64,000 bases of DNA from Serinus canaria. Taxonomy: Eukaryota > Chordata > Aves > Passeriformes > Fringillidae. This document shows positions 21,531 through 31,890 of the stretch, one piece after another; positions within the stretch are counted from its first letter, which is position 1; each line of letters begins with the position of its first letter. The translations under genes were made by a program, and so were the position numbers. The notes beneath the pieces are model-generated. The model saw nothing but the letters and a program-made list of their open reading frames with translations. It was not told the DNA's origin and made no database searches. The stretch covers positions 16,509,346 through 16,573,345 of the forward strand of contig NC_066342.1 in the NCBI RefSeq assembly GCF_022539315.1, read 5' to 3'.

Positions 21531-22624
21531 TCCAAGAAATATACACAGGATCACACCTAATTGGGAAATAAGACTGAGCTTATATCAGTGGTTTCAAGTA
21601 CCATCTGGACAAGCTTTGAGATGCCTCTGATACCTTCCTTGGGGAGGAATACTTCCACTCCAAACAGGAGGATCAGGACGGTTTCGGACACATAACTCTT
21701 GTATTCAGGCCTTAGCCTCTGACTTATACAAAGAGGAGGAGGAGTTGCAACTTCCATCAGTGCCATATCAAATACCCTGTTTGATTCACCAAAATACCAG
21801 ACATGCTATCTGGGTTAAATGTAAATATTTAAATTGTGGGAAGAATTGGTATTGTAGTTCACATAATCGACGCTCTCGTTGCAGGAAGTGTCAAGTGCCA
21901 AACCGATCTCTTATCCAGGTAGAACTCAAAGGAACTGAAATAATAACTTTGTTTTGTGGACGGGAATTATTAGTGCCTGTTGAATGGGAGATACCTGAGG
22001 AACGGTGGGAAACCACAGTTAAGGAGTGTCAAAAACTATTTGCCTGGAAATTAGCTAAGAGAGAGTGGCAAGGAAATAGAGGGCAAGACCAGATTGGCCT
22101 CTATATTCTCCACCAAGAAGAACAAATACACCTGCTGTGGGTTGCAACCCTATAGGCATGGGAGGCGGGAGTATAAGCCAAACTGGACCTCTGTTATTCC
22201 TTTTTCTGTCACTCATTTTTTGTCTTTTCCCTTTTGGGATATTGACAAGGCCATGCCACAGGTGTTACTGAAAGCTGTATATGGAAAGAGACCGAGGTTC
22301 CTTTTTTATTTCTCACACTCATGTCAACAGTCACTGTTATAACCCATCCAAATTTGGCAATTGCATACACAATGGGAAAAAGTACTGGATTGTGAAGAAC
22401 TTAGGAACAAGTGGTAACAGGATGGGAACAAAGCATAAGGTTAAGTAAAAGAGCAATTGATAACCACAAAGGCTAAGCCAGCGCAACCACCTAAACCGGT
22501 GCCAAACTCAATTGAAGATATGTACATGAAACTTAAACAGCAATTAGAAAAAGAAATAGATATCTAAAGAATGGGTAAAAATCAGTTGGTGGAATTGGGG
22601 GAAACAATAGGTAGTGAACTTAAC
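21531..22624 (+). pseudogene. env: Class I envelope remnant
   Basis: It lies after integrase on the same strand. The longest piece, 21745-22155, is Cys-rich (CKYLNCGKNWYCSSH) but lacks a recognisable membrane anchor. Later codons (KEWVKISWWNWG near 22570) look like the membrane-proximal part of a transmembrane subunit. The sequence is cut by the ERVL LTR at 22625, so anchor, tail and 3' LTR are gone. Confidence 0.6.
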
Positions 22625-23973
22625 TGTCCTGGTTTAGGGTAAATTTGGGAAAAAACCTCCAAAAGGGGCCCCTTGAGAAAGCAAACCCCCCACGGCCCCT
22701 CCCCCCAACTGGTTCGGGAAGGATTCCTCAGAGAGAAGTGGAAAGAACCTGTTTATTTAACAGGCAAAGCACTCCCCAGCACAAAAAATGAACAATACCA
22801 GATGACACCCCCCTTTCACCACTCTGAAAAAGATGACAAATTCAGAAAGTCTCTCCTGGGAGTGGTAGCTCTGTTATTGGTCCCTCTGGCGCTGGGAATA
22901 GCTGTTGCAGGCCACAAGGTGCAAACTCTTGGTGTTTCCCAGGTCCCAGTCCGGAGCAGGTTCGAGTGGTTCCAAGAAAGCAAAAGAAAAACAGAGAAGG
23001 GAAAAATCCAACTGCTTAGCTAAACTACCTAACAAGCAGAAGCATAAAGCAAGAGAAAAGTGAAAGCAAAGCAAAAAGCCGCATTATGTACTGTTGTGGT
23101 GCGCGGTCGGTTTCTAGTTATGTTATCTCCCCTGTTTTGTATTGTCCTCCCCGTTTTGTGAGGTTTCCCCCAGTTACAACCCTATACCCAGTTCGATGGT
23201 TCAGTCCTGGTTCCCCCTTTCCCTCGAATGGTGTCCTCCCTGTCTGGGCTCTCTGCCAAGCCCTTGTCTCCACCCCCGTGCCCCTAGCAACTGCCCCTTT
23301 TCATTACATTTTCCCCTCCTCCAGAGCCCTGTTCATCTCCTGAAACCCCCCCATCCTTCCAGAAACTTCTCCCTTCCTCAGGGGGTGATTGGGCCGGTGT
23401 TCCAAGCCCCTCCCTGACTTTTATATCATTAGTTCTTGTCCATGTCAGTTATATTCAATTCCCCTCCTCAGTTTCCCCCATTGGTTCTTGTACCTATGTT
23501 ACACTGCCTTTATATACTGCTGTCGCCCTTTGTCCCTGCCTTTTCCCGCCTGGATTCCCTGGAGACAATGATACATTAAAACTCTGGACTGCACCAGGCT
23601 AGTTAAGACCCTCTTTTCTCTCTGGCTTCTCCGCTTTTGCCGCTCCTCTCGATACTGTTGCTTCTGTCGAAGGCGCTGCCCAGACGTCCCTGACGGATCC
23701 AGGTAGTGTCCCCCGCTGCTAGCTGCTGCTGTGCTCCGAGCTAGCCGCCGCCGCCTCCCACCCTGCTCGTGGGAGAGTGAAGTGCATTCGACGCAGCAGC
23801 GCGGCAATGTACTGCCCTGTCTCTGTGTCCCGCCAGCTATGGAGGAGCAGGCTGATAGCAGAACAAAAGAAAAATTTGCTCTTCAGAGCCAGTCTTGAAG
23901 GCACAGAACATAATATCCAACATAAACAGAACAACACCTGGGGATACAAGCATCATAACGTCACCCTAGGACA
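22625..23973 (-). repeat. ERVL 3' LTR (family A), split by LTR C
   Basis: On the plus strand it runs TGTCCTGG to CCTAGGACA, 1349 bp including a 715-bp solo LTR. Without it and one target copy it is about 628 bp, comparable to the 5' LTR. The CCTGTTTATTTAACAGG hairpin around the poly(A) signal is near 22750. Confidence 0.85.
23092..23806 (+). mobile_element. Solo LTR, family C, 6-bp TSD
   Basis: This 715-bp LTR starts TGTTGTGGTGCGC and ends GCGCGGCA. ATGTAC flanks it at 23086-23091 and 23807-23812. TTTATATA near 23509 and ATTAAA at 23575-23580 give the plus orientation. Confidence 0.92.
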
Positions 23974-24209
23974 TTCACCCCCCTATCCCCATATCATCAA
24001 CATACTACCAAACATCATGCATTTTATTCACATAAAAACTTCCATCAGTCCCCCCCAAAAAATTACAAGCAATACCCATCATGCCCTTGACACATCCCCA
24101 CACGGCACCACTGAATCCAGGCCTCATACTACAGAGCTGCCGGATTCCCCACTTTCATTTTACTCACTCAAAACTCCATCTTTAACTCGCTCAGACCTTT
24201 GACAGTCAG
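23974..24209 (-). other. ERVL 3' non-coding region and polypurine tract
   Basis: On the minus strand a purine-rich GGGGATAGGGGGGTGAA ends directly at the 3' LTR start, as a polypurine tract should. No open frame of note. Confidence 0.6.
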
Positions 24210-26504
24210 ACATTTCCTTCTATCTCATGTCTGTGTGGTTTAATGCACAGACAATGGCAGTAACATCCAACAAACAGTGATATTTACATGTGATTCTCAC
24301 CCCACAATCAGATCTCCCTGAGGTACACATCGTGTTGTTCCATCTCTCTGCATTATCCACCATGTGCAACCTGGTCCCTGAGCGAAGACAACCCCACAAA
24401 TGGGTTTGTCTGTACTTGAGGCAGAATTGATCCACACGGTCTTCCTTAACAAACCTCTGACATGTACCACTGGGAATTTATCTCCATCTATTATATTCAG
24501 GGACTCAGACTGGGCAGGACCTGCTTGGTTGGTGGAACCTTGGCTGTTAACTAACCAGGTGGCCTTTGCTAAATGCTGCTCCCAATTTTTGAAAGATCCC
24601 CCACCCAAGGCTTTCAGCTGGGTTTTTAGTAGTCCATTATACCTCTCCACTTTGCCTGCAGCTGGTGCATGGTAGGGGATATGGTACACCCACTCAATGC
24701 CATGTTCCCTAGCCCAGGTGTTGATAAGGTTATTCTTGAAATGAGTCCCATTGTCTGACTCAATCCTCTCAGGGGTACCATGCCTCCAAAGGACCTGCTT
24801 TTAAAGGCCCAGGATGCTGCTATGGGCAGTTGCATGAGACAGAGGGTAGGTTTCCACCCCTCCCGTGGTGGCTTCTACCATTGTGAGCACGTAGTGCTTG
24901 CCTTGGCATGTCTGGGGCAGTGGGATGTAGTTAATCTGCCAGGCCTCCCCCTACTTGCACTTGAACCACTGCCCACCATACCAAAGGGGCTTTACTCGCT
25001 TGGCCTGTTTGATGGCAGCACACGTCTCACAGTCATGGATAACCTGAGAAATACTGTCCATGGTTAAATCCACCCCTCGGTCTTGTGCCCACTTATAGGT
25101 GGCATCTCTACCCTGATGGCCTGAGGCATCATGGGCCCATCAAGCTAGGAATAACTGTCCCTTGTGTTCCTAATCTAGGTCTATCTTTGACACTTCTGTC
25201 TTTGTAGCCTGGTCTACCTGCTCATTGTTTTGGTGCTCCTCATCAGCTCTGCTCTTGGAGACATGGGCATCTACAGGGCGGACTTTCATAGGTAGCCTCC
25301 CTACCCTGGTAGCAATGTCTTCCCACTCTTAAGCAGCCCAAATTGGTTTTCCCCTACGCTGCCATTTAGCCTCTTTCCACATCTTCAGCCATCCCCACAG
25401 AGCGTTGGCTACCATCCATGAGTCAGTATAGAAGTAGAGCTTTGACCACTTCTCTCTTTCTGCAATGTCCAGGGTCAGTTGAAAGGCTTTGTGTTCTGCA
25501 TGTTGGCTAGATCCAACTTCACTTTCAGTGGCTTCTGCAACCTGTTGTGTCGGGCTCTATACAGCTGCTTTTTTCTTCTGGTTCATCCTTTGGATGTGAT
25601 AGGAACCGTCAGTGAGAAGAGTGTAGCATATTTCCTCTGGTGGCAGTTGGTTATATGGAGGTGCTTCTGCAGCCCGTGTCACTGGTTCTTGTTCTTCATC
25701 TGTGACACCAAAATTTTCCCCTTTGGGCCAATTTGTAATTACCTCCAAAATCCCAGGGCGATTCAGTTGACCTATACAGGCGTGCTGTGTGATAAGAGCA
25801 ATCCACTTGCTCCATGTAGCGCTGGTGGCATGGTGGATGGAAGGAACCTTGCCTTTGAACATCCACCCCTGCACCGGTAGTCAGGGTGCCAGGAGGAGTT
25901 GTGCTTCTGTACCAATCACCTCTGAGGCAGCTTGGACTCCTTCATAGGCGGCCAAGATTTCTTTCTCTGTTGGGGTGTAGTGATTGACCCCGAGTCTCCC
26001 CAGGCACCTTCTGCCAAAGGCTCCAAGTCAAACCATAGTTCCCACCTGCAGAGCAGAACATGGTTCTTCACCTCTGGTCCTGTCCTGACAGGGCCAAGGG
26101 CTATCGCATGAGCGATCTCCTTCTTAATCTGGGCAAAAGCTTGTTGCTGCTCAGGGCCCCAGTGGAAATCGTTCTTCTTGCGAGTAACTAGATAAAAGAG
26201 GGCTCACGATCTGACTGTACTCAGGAATATGCATTCTCCAAAAACCCATGGCGCCGAGGAAAGATTGTGTCTCCTTCTTAATGGTTTGTAAAGACAAAGC
26301 TGTGATGTTATTGATGACATCTTTAGGAATCTGATGTCGTCCATCTTGCCACTTTACTCCTAGGAATGGAATCTCATGAGCTGGGCACTTTACTTTGCTC
26401 TTTTTGATGGCAAAACCAGCTCCCAGGAGGATTTGGATGATTTCCTTTCCTTTCTCAAACACTTCTGTGGCTGTGTTCCCCCACACAATGATGCCATCAA
26501 TATA
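24210..26504 (-). pseudogene. pol: ERVL pol, distal part (RT end, RNase H, integrase)
   Basis: It continues the reverse transcriptase interrupted at 34364. It opens with the catalytic motif as YIDG (26490-26504) where YIDD is expected: GGC at 26493-26495 replaces the second Asp. RNase H has TDGSYH near 25605. Integrase shows ESDNGTHF near 24755 and Glu in AAGKVERYNG near 24650. The open pieces 26486-26151, 25874-25557 and 24689-24297 are in different frames with stops between. Many breaks make it inactive. Confidence 0.85.
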
Positions 26505-26510
26505 CTCTAG

Positions 26511-26793
26511 TGTAGCAGCTAGCTACGAGGCGACCTGGTTCTCGGGTACGGCACGGTGACCCAAATACAGAGTCACTCGGTCCATGTGCTGCGGACACCA
26601 ATGTGGTGGATAGCAAATGGCATTTATTCAAAGGTTTCAGGGGTATTTATGGCTTAGGTAGTTTGTGTCACTTCCTCTGCCCTTGTCCTGGGTGCAGCCA
26701 GGTAGCCAAGGTCAGACTGAAGGTGAGGAGGGGTCTTCCTGTCTACGCGTAACCGCCCGAAATCTTCCGGCCGCAATCCCTAACTCTCCCACA
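26511..26793 (-). repeat. 3' LTR of minus-copy recombinant ERV
   Basis: 283 bp, minus strand TGTGGGAGAG to GCTGCTACA. TATA-like ATAAATA and AATAAA lie only about 22 bp apart. A polypurine tract (GGTGGGGGGGGAAA on the minus strand) adjoins at 26794-26807. Confidence 0.93.
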
Positions 26794-26910
26794 TTTCCCC
26801 CCCCACCATGATTAGTAAAAATCTCATAAAGTTATAAAATGTAAAGGTTACAAAATTTCATGGGTTAGTAGGATTAATGTAAAATCGTGTGTTAGTAACT
26901 TTAGCATGCT

Positions 26911-28935
26911 TTAAAGTAATTGTCGGCGCTCGAGAAACAAAATGTTTGCCGTTTCTAAACGCCTTTTAACGAATAACACTAGTTTGTTTAATATGCAAGG
27001 CCCGAAGATTAGGGTTAGTAAGATTATAGTGATTGGGCCTATTAGGGTAGAAATCAGCGTGGTGAGCCATGGAGACTGGTTGAACCACGACTCAAACCAG
27101 CCCTGTTGAGCTTCTCTGTCCATTTTTCTCTGGTTCAGCCGGTTTCTCAGTTCGGCCGTGGAGTCCCTGACGACTCCGGTGTGGTCTGCGTAAAAGCAGC
27201 ATTCCTCTTTCAAGGCAGCACACAGGCCCCCCTGCTGCATGAACAAGAGGTCCAGTCCTCTCCTATTTTGGAGGACAACTTCTGAGAGTGAGGAGAGGGA
27301 TTTTTCCAGCGAAGAGATGGACTTCTCGATCCTTTGCAGGTCCTCATCGATCGTCATTTGCAGTTGGGACAGTCCTTGGTGTTGGGTCGCTAGGGCTGAG
27401 ACGCCTGTGGCTGTTCCAGCTGCTCCCAGGCCGAGCAGCATGGCTATAGTTAAACCTGTCAATATTTCTCTTTTGTGGAGATGGCTGGTTTGTTCGAAGA
27501 GGTAGTACACTTCTTCGTCTGAGTGGTACAGGACCCTAGGAACGATTAGAACTTGGACACAAAAGTCGTTAGAGTGATCGAATTTGTCAAGGAGTACACA
27601 TGGGCTTACCCCAGATCGGTGACAGACCCACATCCTTGATGCAGCTGGGATCACCCACCGGAACTTCCCTCCCTTAAGTTTGCCAAATTCTTTGCAGACA
27701 CTGCCCGTCTGCCTTGCCAAGGTTGCATTGCCGAAGCATTTGCCTTGGCCTGTAACCTGACTTAGGGTAATGCCTCTCCGGGGGGTGTCCCATCTGCATT
27801 GGCGTGGATTGTTTGACTTTGAGAAGATGAATGGGAGATCGAAGGCGACGCCTTCGTAAAATGGGGGTTGTGCATCATAGCATAACCAGCATGATTCTGT
27901 GAAGTTTGGGTTTGACTGATTTAACGATATGAAGGTAGCATTTAGCACGTTTATGAATGAATTGGAAAGGTTCAGTTCGGCTAGGAGACTGGATGGGGAG
28001 ACTAGTTCTGACTTCTGCGTATCGGGGCTAGAACTACTGTTAACTGTGATCTCTTCCCTGGGTTTACTCGCTACTAGAACCGGATTGGGTCCGACTGATT
28101 GGGACATAGAGGCTGGGAGTCTGATAATTTGCACGTTCACCCACTCTTTTGATCCTTGAACGGCTACTGTCCATGTTCTGCCCGTGGTCCAACTGGGGTG
28201 ATTTGGCTGTAAAACTGTCATGTTGTAGTTAGTGCATTTCCGAAATTTGGGGATTTTATGACTGTTTCGATGGAAATTTCCATGGAAAAAGAAGGGTGTT
28301 TTGCAGCCAGTGGGTGCCCAGGTGAACTGCAAGAACTTGTCGGGCTCTTGTGGATCCCACCCTGGCCCTGACGGTCTGGCATCTGTAACAATGGTTTCGC
28401 AGCCCCAATGCCCACAGTATCCCCACCCTGGGTGATTGCAGTAGCTTTTTCCTGGGTTTGAGGCTGGACACCAGTAGGTTAGGTACGTTTGTGTGGCATG
28501 TGAGGAAGAAGGGTCTACCTTTGGTCGTCCCGGAAACCAGTCGGTAAAGCAGAGTATGAAGGATGGTGTGTTTGGTGTGGTGACTCCTTTGAGCACCTTG
28601 CCACTGCTAAGGTGTCGCATGACCCACCTGAATGGCTGATGAGGGTAGTGGTCTGGGCTGGCTTGCCCTCTGGCGACAAGCCCCAACAGCAAAATCACAC
28701 AGAAACACCGTTGATGTCTGAGTCTCACCCGCGCGGTTTTCTCGGGCGCTGCTGGATGGCTTGGTGGTCCGTCCTCTGGAACGGGGATGTACGCGTCACG
28801 AGGACGCCCCATGAGCATGTCCTGTAAACAGAAACTCACAACTCTCATCAGTCTCATTCTGCTCATGGTGAAAGTCGGGCTTGATTGACTTAAGCGGACA
28901 CCATTTAATGTGCCCGTCCTTTTTGACAGCCGCAT
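26911..28935 (-). CDS. env: Intact gamma-type envelope of recombinant ERV
   Basis: An unbroken 674-codon frame overlapping the 3' end of pol by about 140 bp. A hydrophobic signal-like segment lies at residues 77-90. The surface subunit has several Asn-X-Ser/Thr sites and the CWLC motif at 349-352. A basic HKR at 487-489 precedes the fusion-peptide-like ILTGLTIAMLLGLGAAG. The transmembrane subunit has the LQNRRGLD region (555-562), the CX6CC motif ending at 579-580, an anchor at about 624-651 and a 23-residue tail. CWLC with CX6CC is the gammaretrovirus-type linked pair. The exact start depends on splicing; Met at 24, 27, 30 or 40 are alternatives. It would act in membrane fusion; whether it is expressed is unknown. 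Confidence 0.9.
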   Translation of the reverse strand: MRLSKRTGTLNGVRLSQSSPTFTMSRMRLMRVVSFCLQDMLMGRPRDAYIPVPEDGPPSHPAAPEKTARVRLRHQRCFCVILLLGLVARGQASPDHYPHQPFRWVMRHLSSGKVLKGVTTPNTPSFILCFTDWFPGRPKVDPSSSHATQTYLTYWCPASNPGKSYCNHPGWGYCGHWGCETIVTDARPSGPGWDPQEPDKFLQFTWAPTGCKTPFFFHGNFHRNSHKIPKFRKCTNYNMTVLQPNHPSWTTGRTWTVAVQGSKEWVNVQIIRLPASMSQSVGPNPVLVASKPREEITVNSSSSPDTQKSELVSPSSLLAELNLSNSFINVLNATFISLNQSNPNFTESCWLCYDAQPPFYEGVAFDLPFIFSKSNNPRQCRWDTPRRGITLSQVTGQGKCFGNATLARQTGSVCKEFGKLKGGKFRWVIPAASRMWVCHRSGVSPCVLLDKFDHSNDFCVQVLIVPRVLYHSDEEVYYLFEQTSHLHKREILTGLTIAMLLGLGAAGTATGVSALATQHQGLSQLQMTIDEDLQRIEKSISSLEKSLSSLSEVVLQNRRGLDLLFMQQGGLCAALKEECCFYADHTGVVRDSTAELRNRLNQRKMDREAQQGWFESWFNQSPWLTTLISTLIGPITIILLTLIFGPCILNKLVLFVKRRLETANILFLERRQLL

Positions 28936-29617
28936 GTCCCCGCCCTGTGAGCACCAATCTCCAACCCTGTTCCCACTGCCCCAGTTCGTTTTTGATCACC
29001 ACCCGCGGGCCCTCCTCTAGTGCTCGAGGTGCCCAGTGTTTCTGAGCTGGACTGTTTGTTTCATCCCCCCTAGGGTATTGATTTAACGCTAGCAGCGCAG
29101 TTGCCAGGATGCGCGCTTGGTCACTCGGGGGAATGGCATTGGAGAAGCCTTCTGCCTTTGCTAGCACTTCTAGCTTAGCTTTCAGAGTCTGGTTTGCTCT
29201 TTGGACGATGGCTTGTCCGGTGCTGTTGTATGGGATGCCCTGCACCAAGGCGATGTTCCATTTCGAGGCGAATGTCTGGACTGCCTTTGAGATGAAGTTT
29301 GGGCCGTTGTCTGTTTTGATTTGCTTTGGAACCCCAAGCCATGCCATGGCTGTCAGCCAATGTTGGATGGTCGCTTTGGAATCCGTCTTGAGATGCTGTG
29401 TGGCCACAATCATGCCGCTGTACGTATCTACGGTAACTGCGAGCCACGCTCGAGGTTTCAACAACTGGCATAGTGTAAAGTCTGTTTGCCACACTTCTGA
29501 GGCTTTGAGACCTCTGGGGTTGACACCACTCGACCATAGTGGCAACTTCTGGCAGTGAGGGCACGTTGCGACGACGTGCTTTGCGTCTGCAGTAGAGATT
29601 CCGCACTTTTTTCGCAA
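28796..29617 (-). pseudogene. pol: Integrase with altered catalytic Glu
   Basis: The open frame begins just after a frameshift in a homopolymer near 29610 that separates it from RNase H. It shows the CPHC half of the zinc site near 29560, Asp in WQTDFTL near 29480 and Asp in KTDNGPNF near 29310. At the third catalytic position the codon is CAA, Gln (plus-strand TTG at 29201-29203); the sister copy has GAA there (54181-54183). The C-terminal domain (GHIKWCPLKSIKP) is present. Without the Glu the enzyme should not join DNA strands. Confidence 0.85.
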
Positions 29618-31379
29618 GCGCTTTTGCTCCGATGTGAAGGGTTTCGTGCAACTGACGAGCTTCTTTCAGCGTCCATACGACCTTTGCTGCGGCGTCAGCT
29701 TTGTCATTGCCTATCTGGTAGAACCCTTTGATCGGGTCGTGGCTGTTGACGTGGATGACTGATATGGTGCCTTTCCGTGAATAGAGTGCTTCCTCCAGCA
29801 TTGTTGCCACTGGGGACACTGACACGCCTGGTCCGGACATGGCTAGGCAGAGTTTTGCCACAAATATGGAGTCAGTCACAATGTTAAGGTGTTCCTCTGG
29901 GAACAGTCCGCACGCTAGTGCCACAGCTGCTGCTTCAAGCTGTTGGACTGAAAGCGTAGGGTCGGTTGCCTTGACACATTGCCATTGTTCTTCTGACTGC
30001 CACACTGCTGCAGCGGTGGAGGTCTGTGATGATGCGTCCGTGAAGATGGTTGGTCCTGCCTGTGGTCGATCGATCACCTTGGGTGGGAGGTCGATATCGA
30101 TTACCGTGAGCAGCCGAGTCCAAGGGGGTTTCTCTGCGTAGCGAATTTCTCCTCCAAAGTCTGTGAGGGCTATCGCTAGGTACTCCGATGTTGTTGTTGA
30201 CTGCGCAGAGAGCTGTTTGCGGAAAGGCAAGCTTATCTTGGACGGCTCGATGCCTAGATGTCTTAGGGCGAGTTTTCTGCCTTTCATGATGAGGTTGCTG
30301 AGGCACTCGACTCCCGGGGAAAAGGCTCGTGACGGTTTCCCCAAGACCACCCATAGTATCGGTTGGGCCTTGTCAGGGGGTCCTTGGGCTAAGGCTCCCA
30401 CTCCCCCCTTTTTTGTAAAGTGGACATACAGATCGACTGGAGCACTTGAATCCCATCTGGTGAGCATGCTCTCTGACATCTGACGTTCGATGAAGTCGAG
30501 CGAGCTTGTCGCTTCTGGTGTCAGGGTTTTCTGCTCCCATGGGTTCTTCCCTTTCAAGAGGTCATTTAGAGGGTCCATGACCTCGGGAGGAATCAAGACG
30601 ATGTTGCGGAGCCACTGCAAGGACCCTACCAGCTGTTGCATGTTGTGAAGCGTCTTGATGTCCCGGCGGATTTTCATCTGGGGAGGGGTTACGTAGGATC
30701 TTGTGATTCCCACTCCCAGGAAGGTCACACATGGTCCCTTTTTTATTTTTGCACTCGCCACCTCAAAGCCATTCATCCTCAGGGTCTCGGAGATGGTTGA
30801 CACCAGCTGGTCCACTTGTCTCGTGGTTGGTGCTGCGATCAGGATGTCATCCATGTACTGCACGATGGTTACAGTTGGATTGCTTTGCCGGACAGGTGCT
30901 AGCACTCGGTCCACGGTGATCTGGCAGATGGTAGGGGAGTTGAGCATTCCCTGTGGAAGCATCCTCCATTGGAAGCGTAGGTTAGGCCGCTGGCTGTTTG
31001 GGAAGACGATGGAAAAGGCGAAACGCTCTTTGTCGTCTTCGTGCAGGGGGATGGAAAAGAAGCAGTCTTTGATGTCGAGCACTGCACAGGGTTGTCCTCT
31101 CGGTATCATCGAGTTCATGGGTAGTGACGTTTGGACAGGTCCCATAGGCTGGATTCGCTTATTCACTTCCCGCAGATCGTGCAGGAGACGGAAGCCTTCA
31201 CCAGACCGCTTAGGTATCACAAAAATTGGAGTGTTCCATGGACTTGTGGAGGGTTCTATATGATTCTTGTGTAATTCACGGCTAACCAACTCAATGAGAG
31301 CATTCATTCGAGGCTTTGACAGGGGCCACTGTTCGACCCACACTGGGTCAGCTGATTTCCAGGTCAGCTTGATGGGCAA
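29612..31379 (-). CDS. pol: Betaretrovirus-like reverse transcriptase and RNase H
   Basis: The open frame from 31379 is intact through about residue 589, then passes a frameshift and runs on out of frame to 29175. Residues: Asp in LDIKDCFF at 102, LPQG at 141-144, YMDD at 175-178, connection about 240-430, RNase H with TDAS at 447-450, Glu 482, TDS at 502-504 and Asp 562. All catalytic residues are present. Pol is reached by a second -1 frameshift from protease. It would copy the RNA genome and remove the template strand. Confidence 0.9.
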
Positions 31380-31402
31380 TGGTGGGTATGCTACAGTGGC
31401 CC

Positions 31403-31890
31403 CTAAAATAAATTTGTCACCCTAACATCCAGCAGGGCAAGGGCATCTCTTCCCAGTAAGGGTGGACAGCCCAATATCACATATGTAGTGAGGGTGATGG
31501 TTCTTCCCGGTCCTCTTTCGGTGCAGAGGTTTATTGCCACTGGTTGGGTGCTCTTGTGGGCTCGGGACAGCCCTCCAACTCCGCCCACCATGTGGGCTGC
31601 TTCTAGCTTCCATGGTCGGGGCCAATGTATGCTTGGGATGACGGTGACGTCTGACCCTGTGTCCACCCAAAAGGGAAGGCAGATGGCCGAGTCGTCAGAG
31701 CTGTTGTGAAGACGACACACTGCCCACACGATCAGTGGGTGCTAGCCCACCTTCGCGGCAACGGCCACCCACGGGTCCCGTTCCCATGCTTTCATGGCCA
31801 AGGCCACCCAGGGACCTCTTCCCCAAGGGGCTGTTTGTGGTATTCCTGAGGCGTAGGTGGGTTCGGTTGGACCATTGGCTAGGTGGCAAA
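31403..31890 (-). pseudogene. pro: Retropepsin of recombinant ERV
   Basis: Catalytic WVDTGSDVTVIP has its Asp codon at 31661-31663 (minus strand). The C-terminal LLGRDAL motif is near 31455. It lies in the -1 frame relative to nucleocapsid. A TAG at 31742-31744 interrupts that frame before the catalytic domain; the sister copy has a sense codon at the matching place. It ends in TAG at 31403-31405, directly after the AAATTTA slip site. Confidence 0.8.
31409..31415 (-). promoter_or_regulatory. Pro-pol -1 frameshift site AAATTTA
   Basis: On the minus strand the protease frame reads ACA AAT TTA TTT TAG, giving the X-XXY-YYZ heptamer A-AAT-TTA just before the stop. A -1 shift enters the pol frame. 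This is the slip type known from avian alpharetroviruses. Confidence 0.85.

Larger units (their letters stand above)
7567..22624 (+). mobile_element. Class I (gamma-like) ERV, 5' LTR to env, truncated
   Basis: The element has a split 5' LTR (7567-7938 plus 13785-14028, about 616 bp), a primer site, a long leader with tandem repeats, and gag, protease, reverse transcriptase, RNase H, integrase and envelope remnants in the usual order. It stops at 22624, where the ERVL LTR begins. No 3' LTR is seen. Insertions inside it are the solo LTR B with its passengers (7939-13778) and a solo LTR at 15663-16088. Confidence 0.85.
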
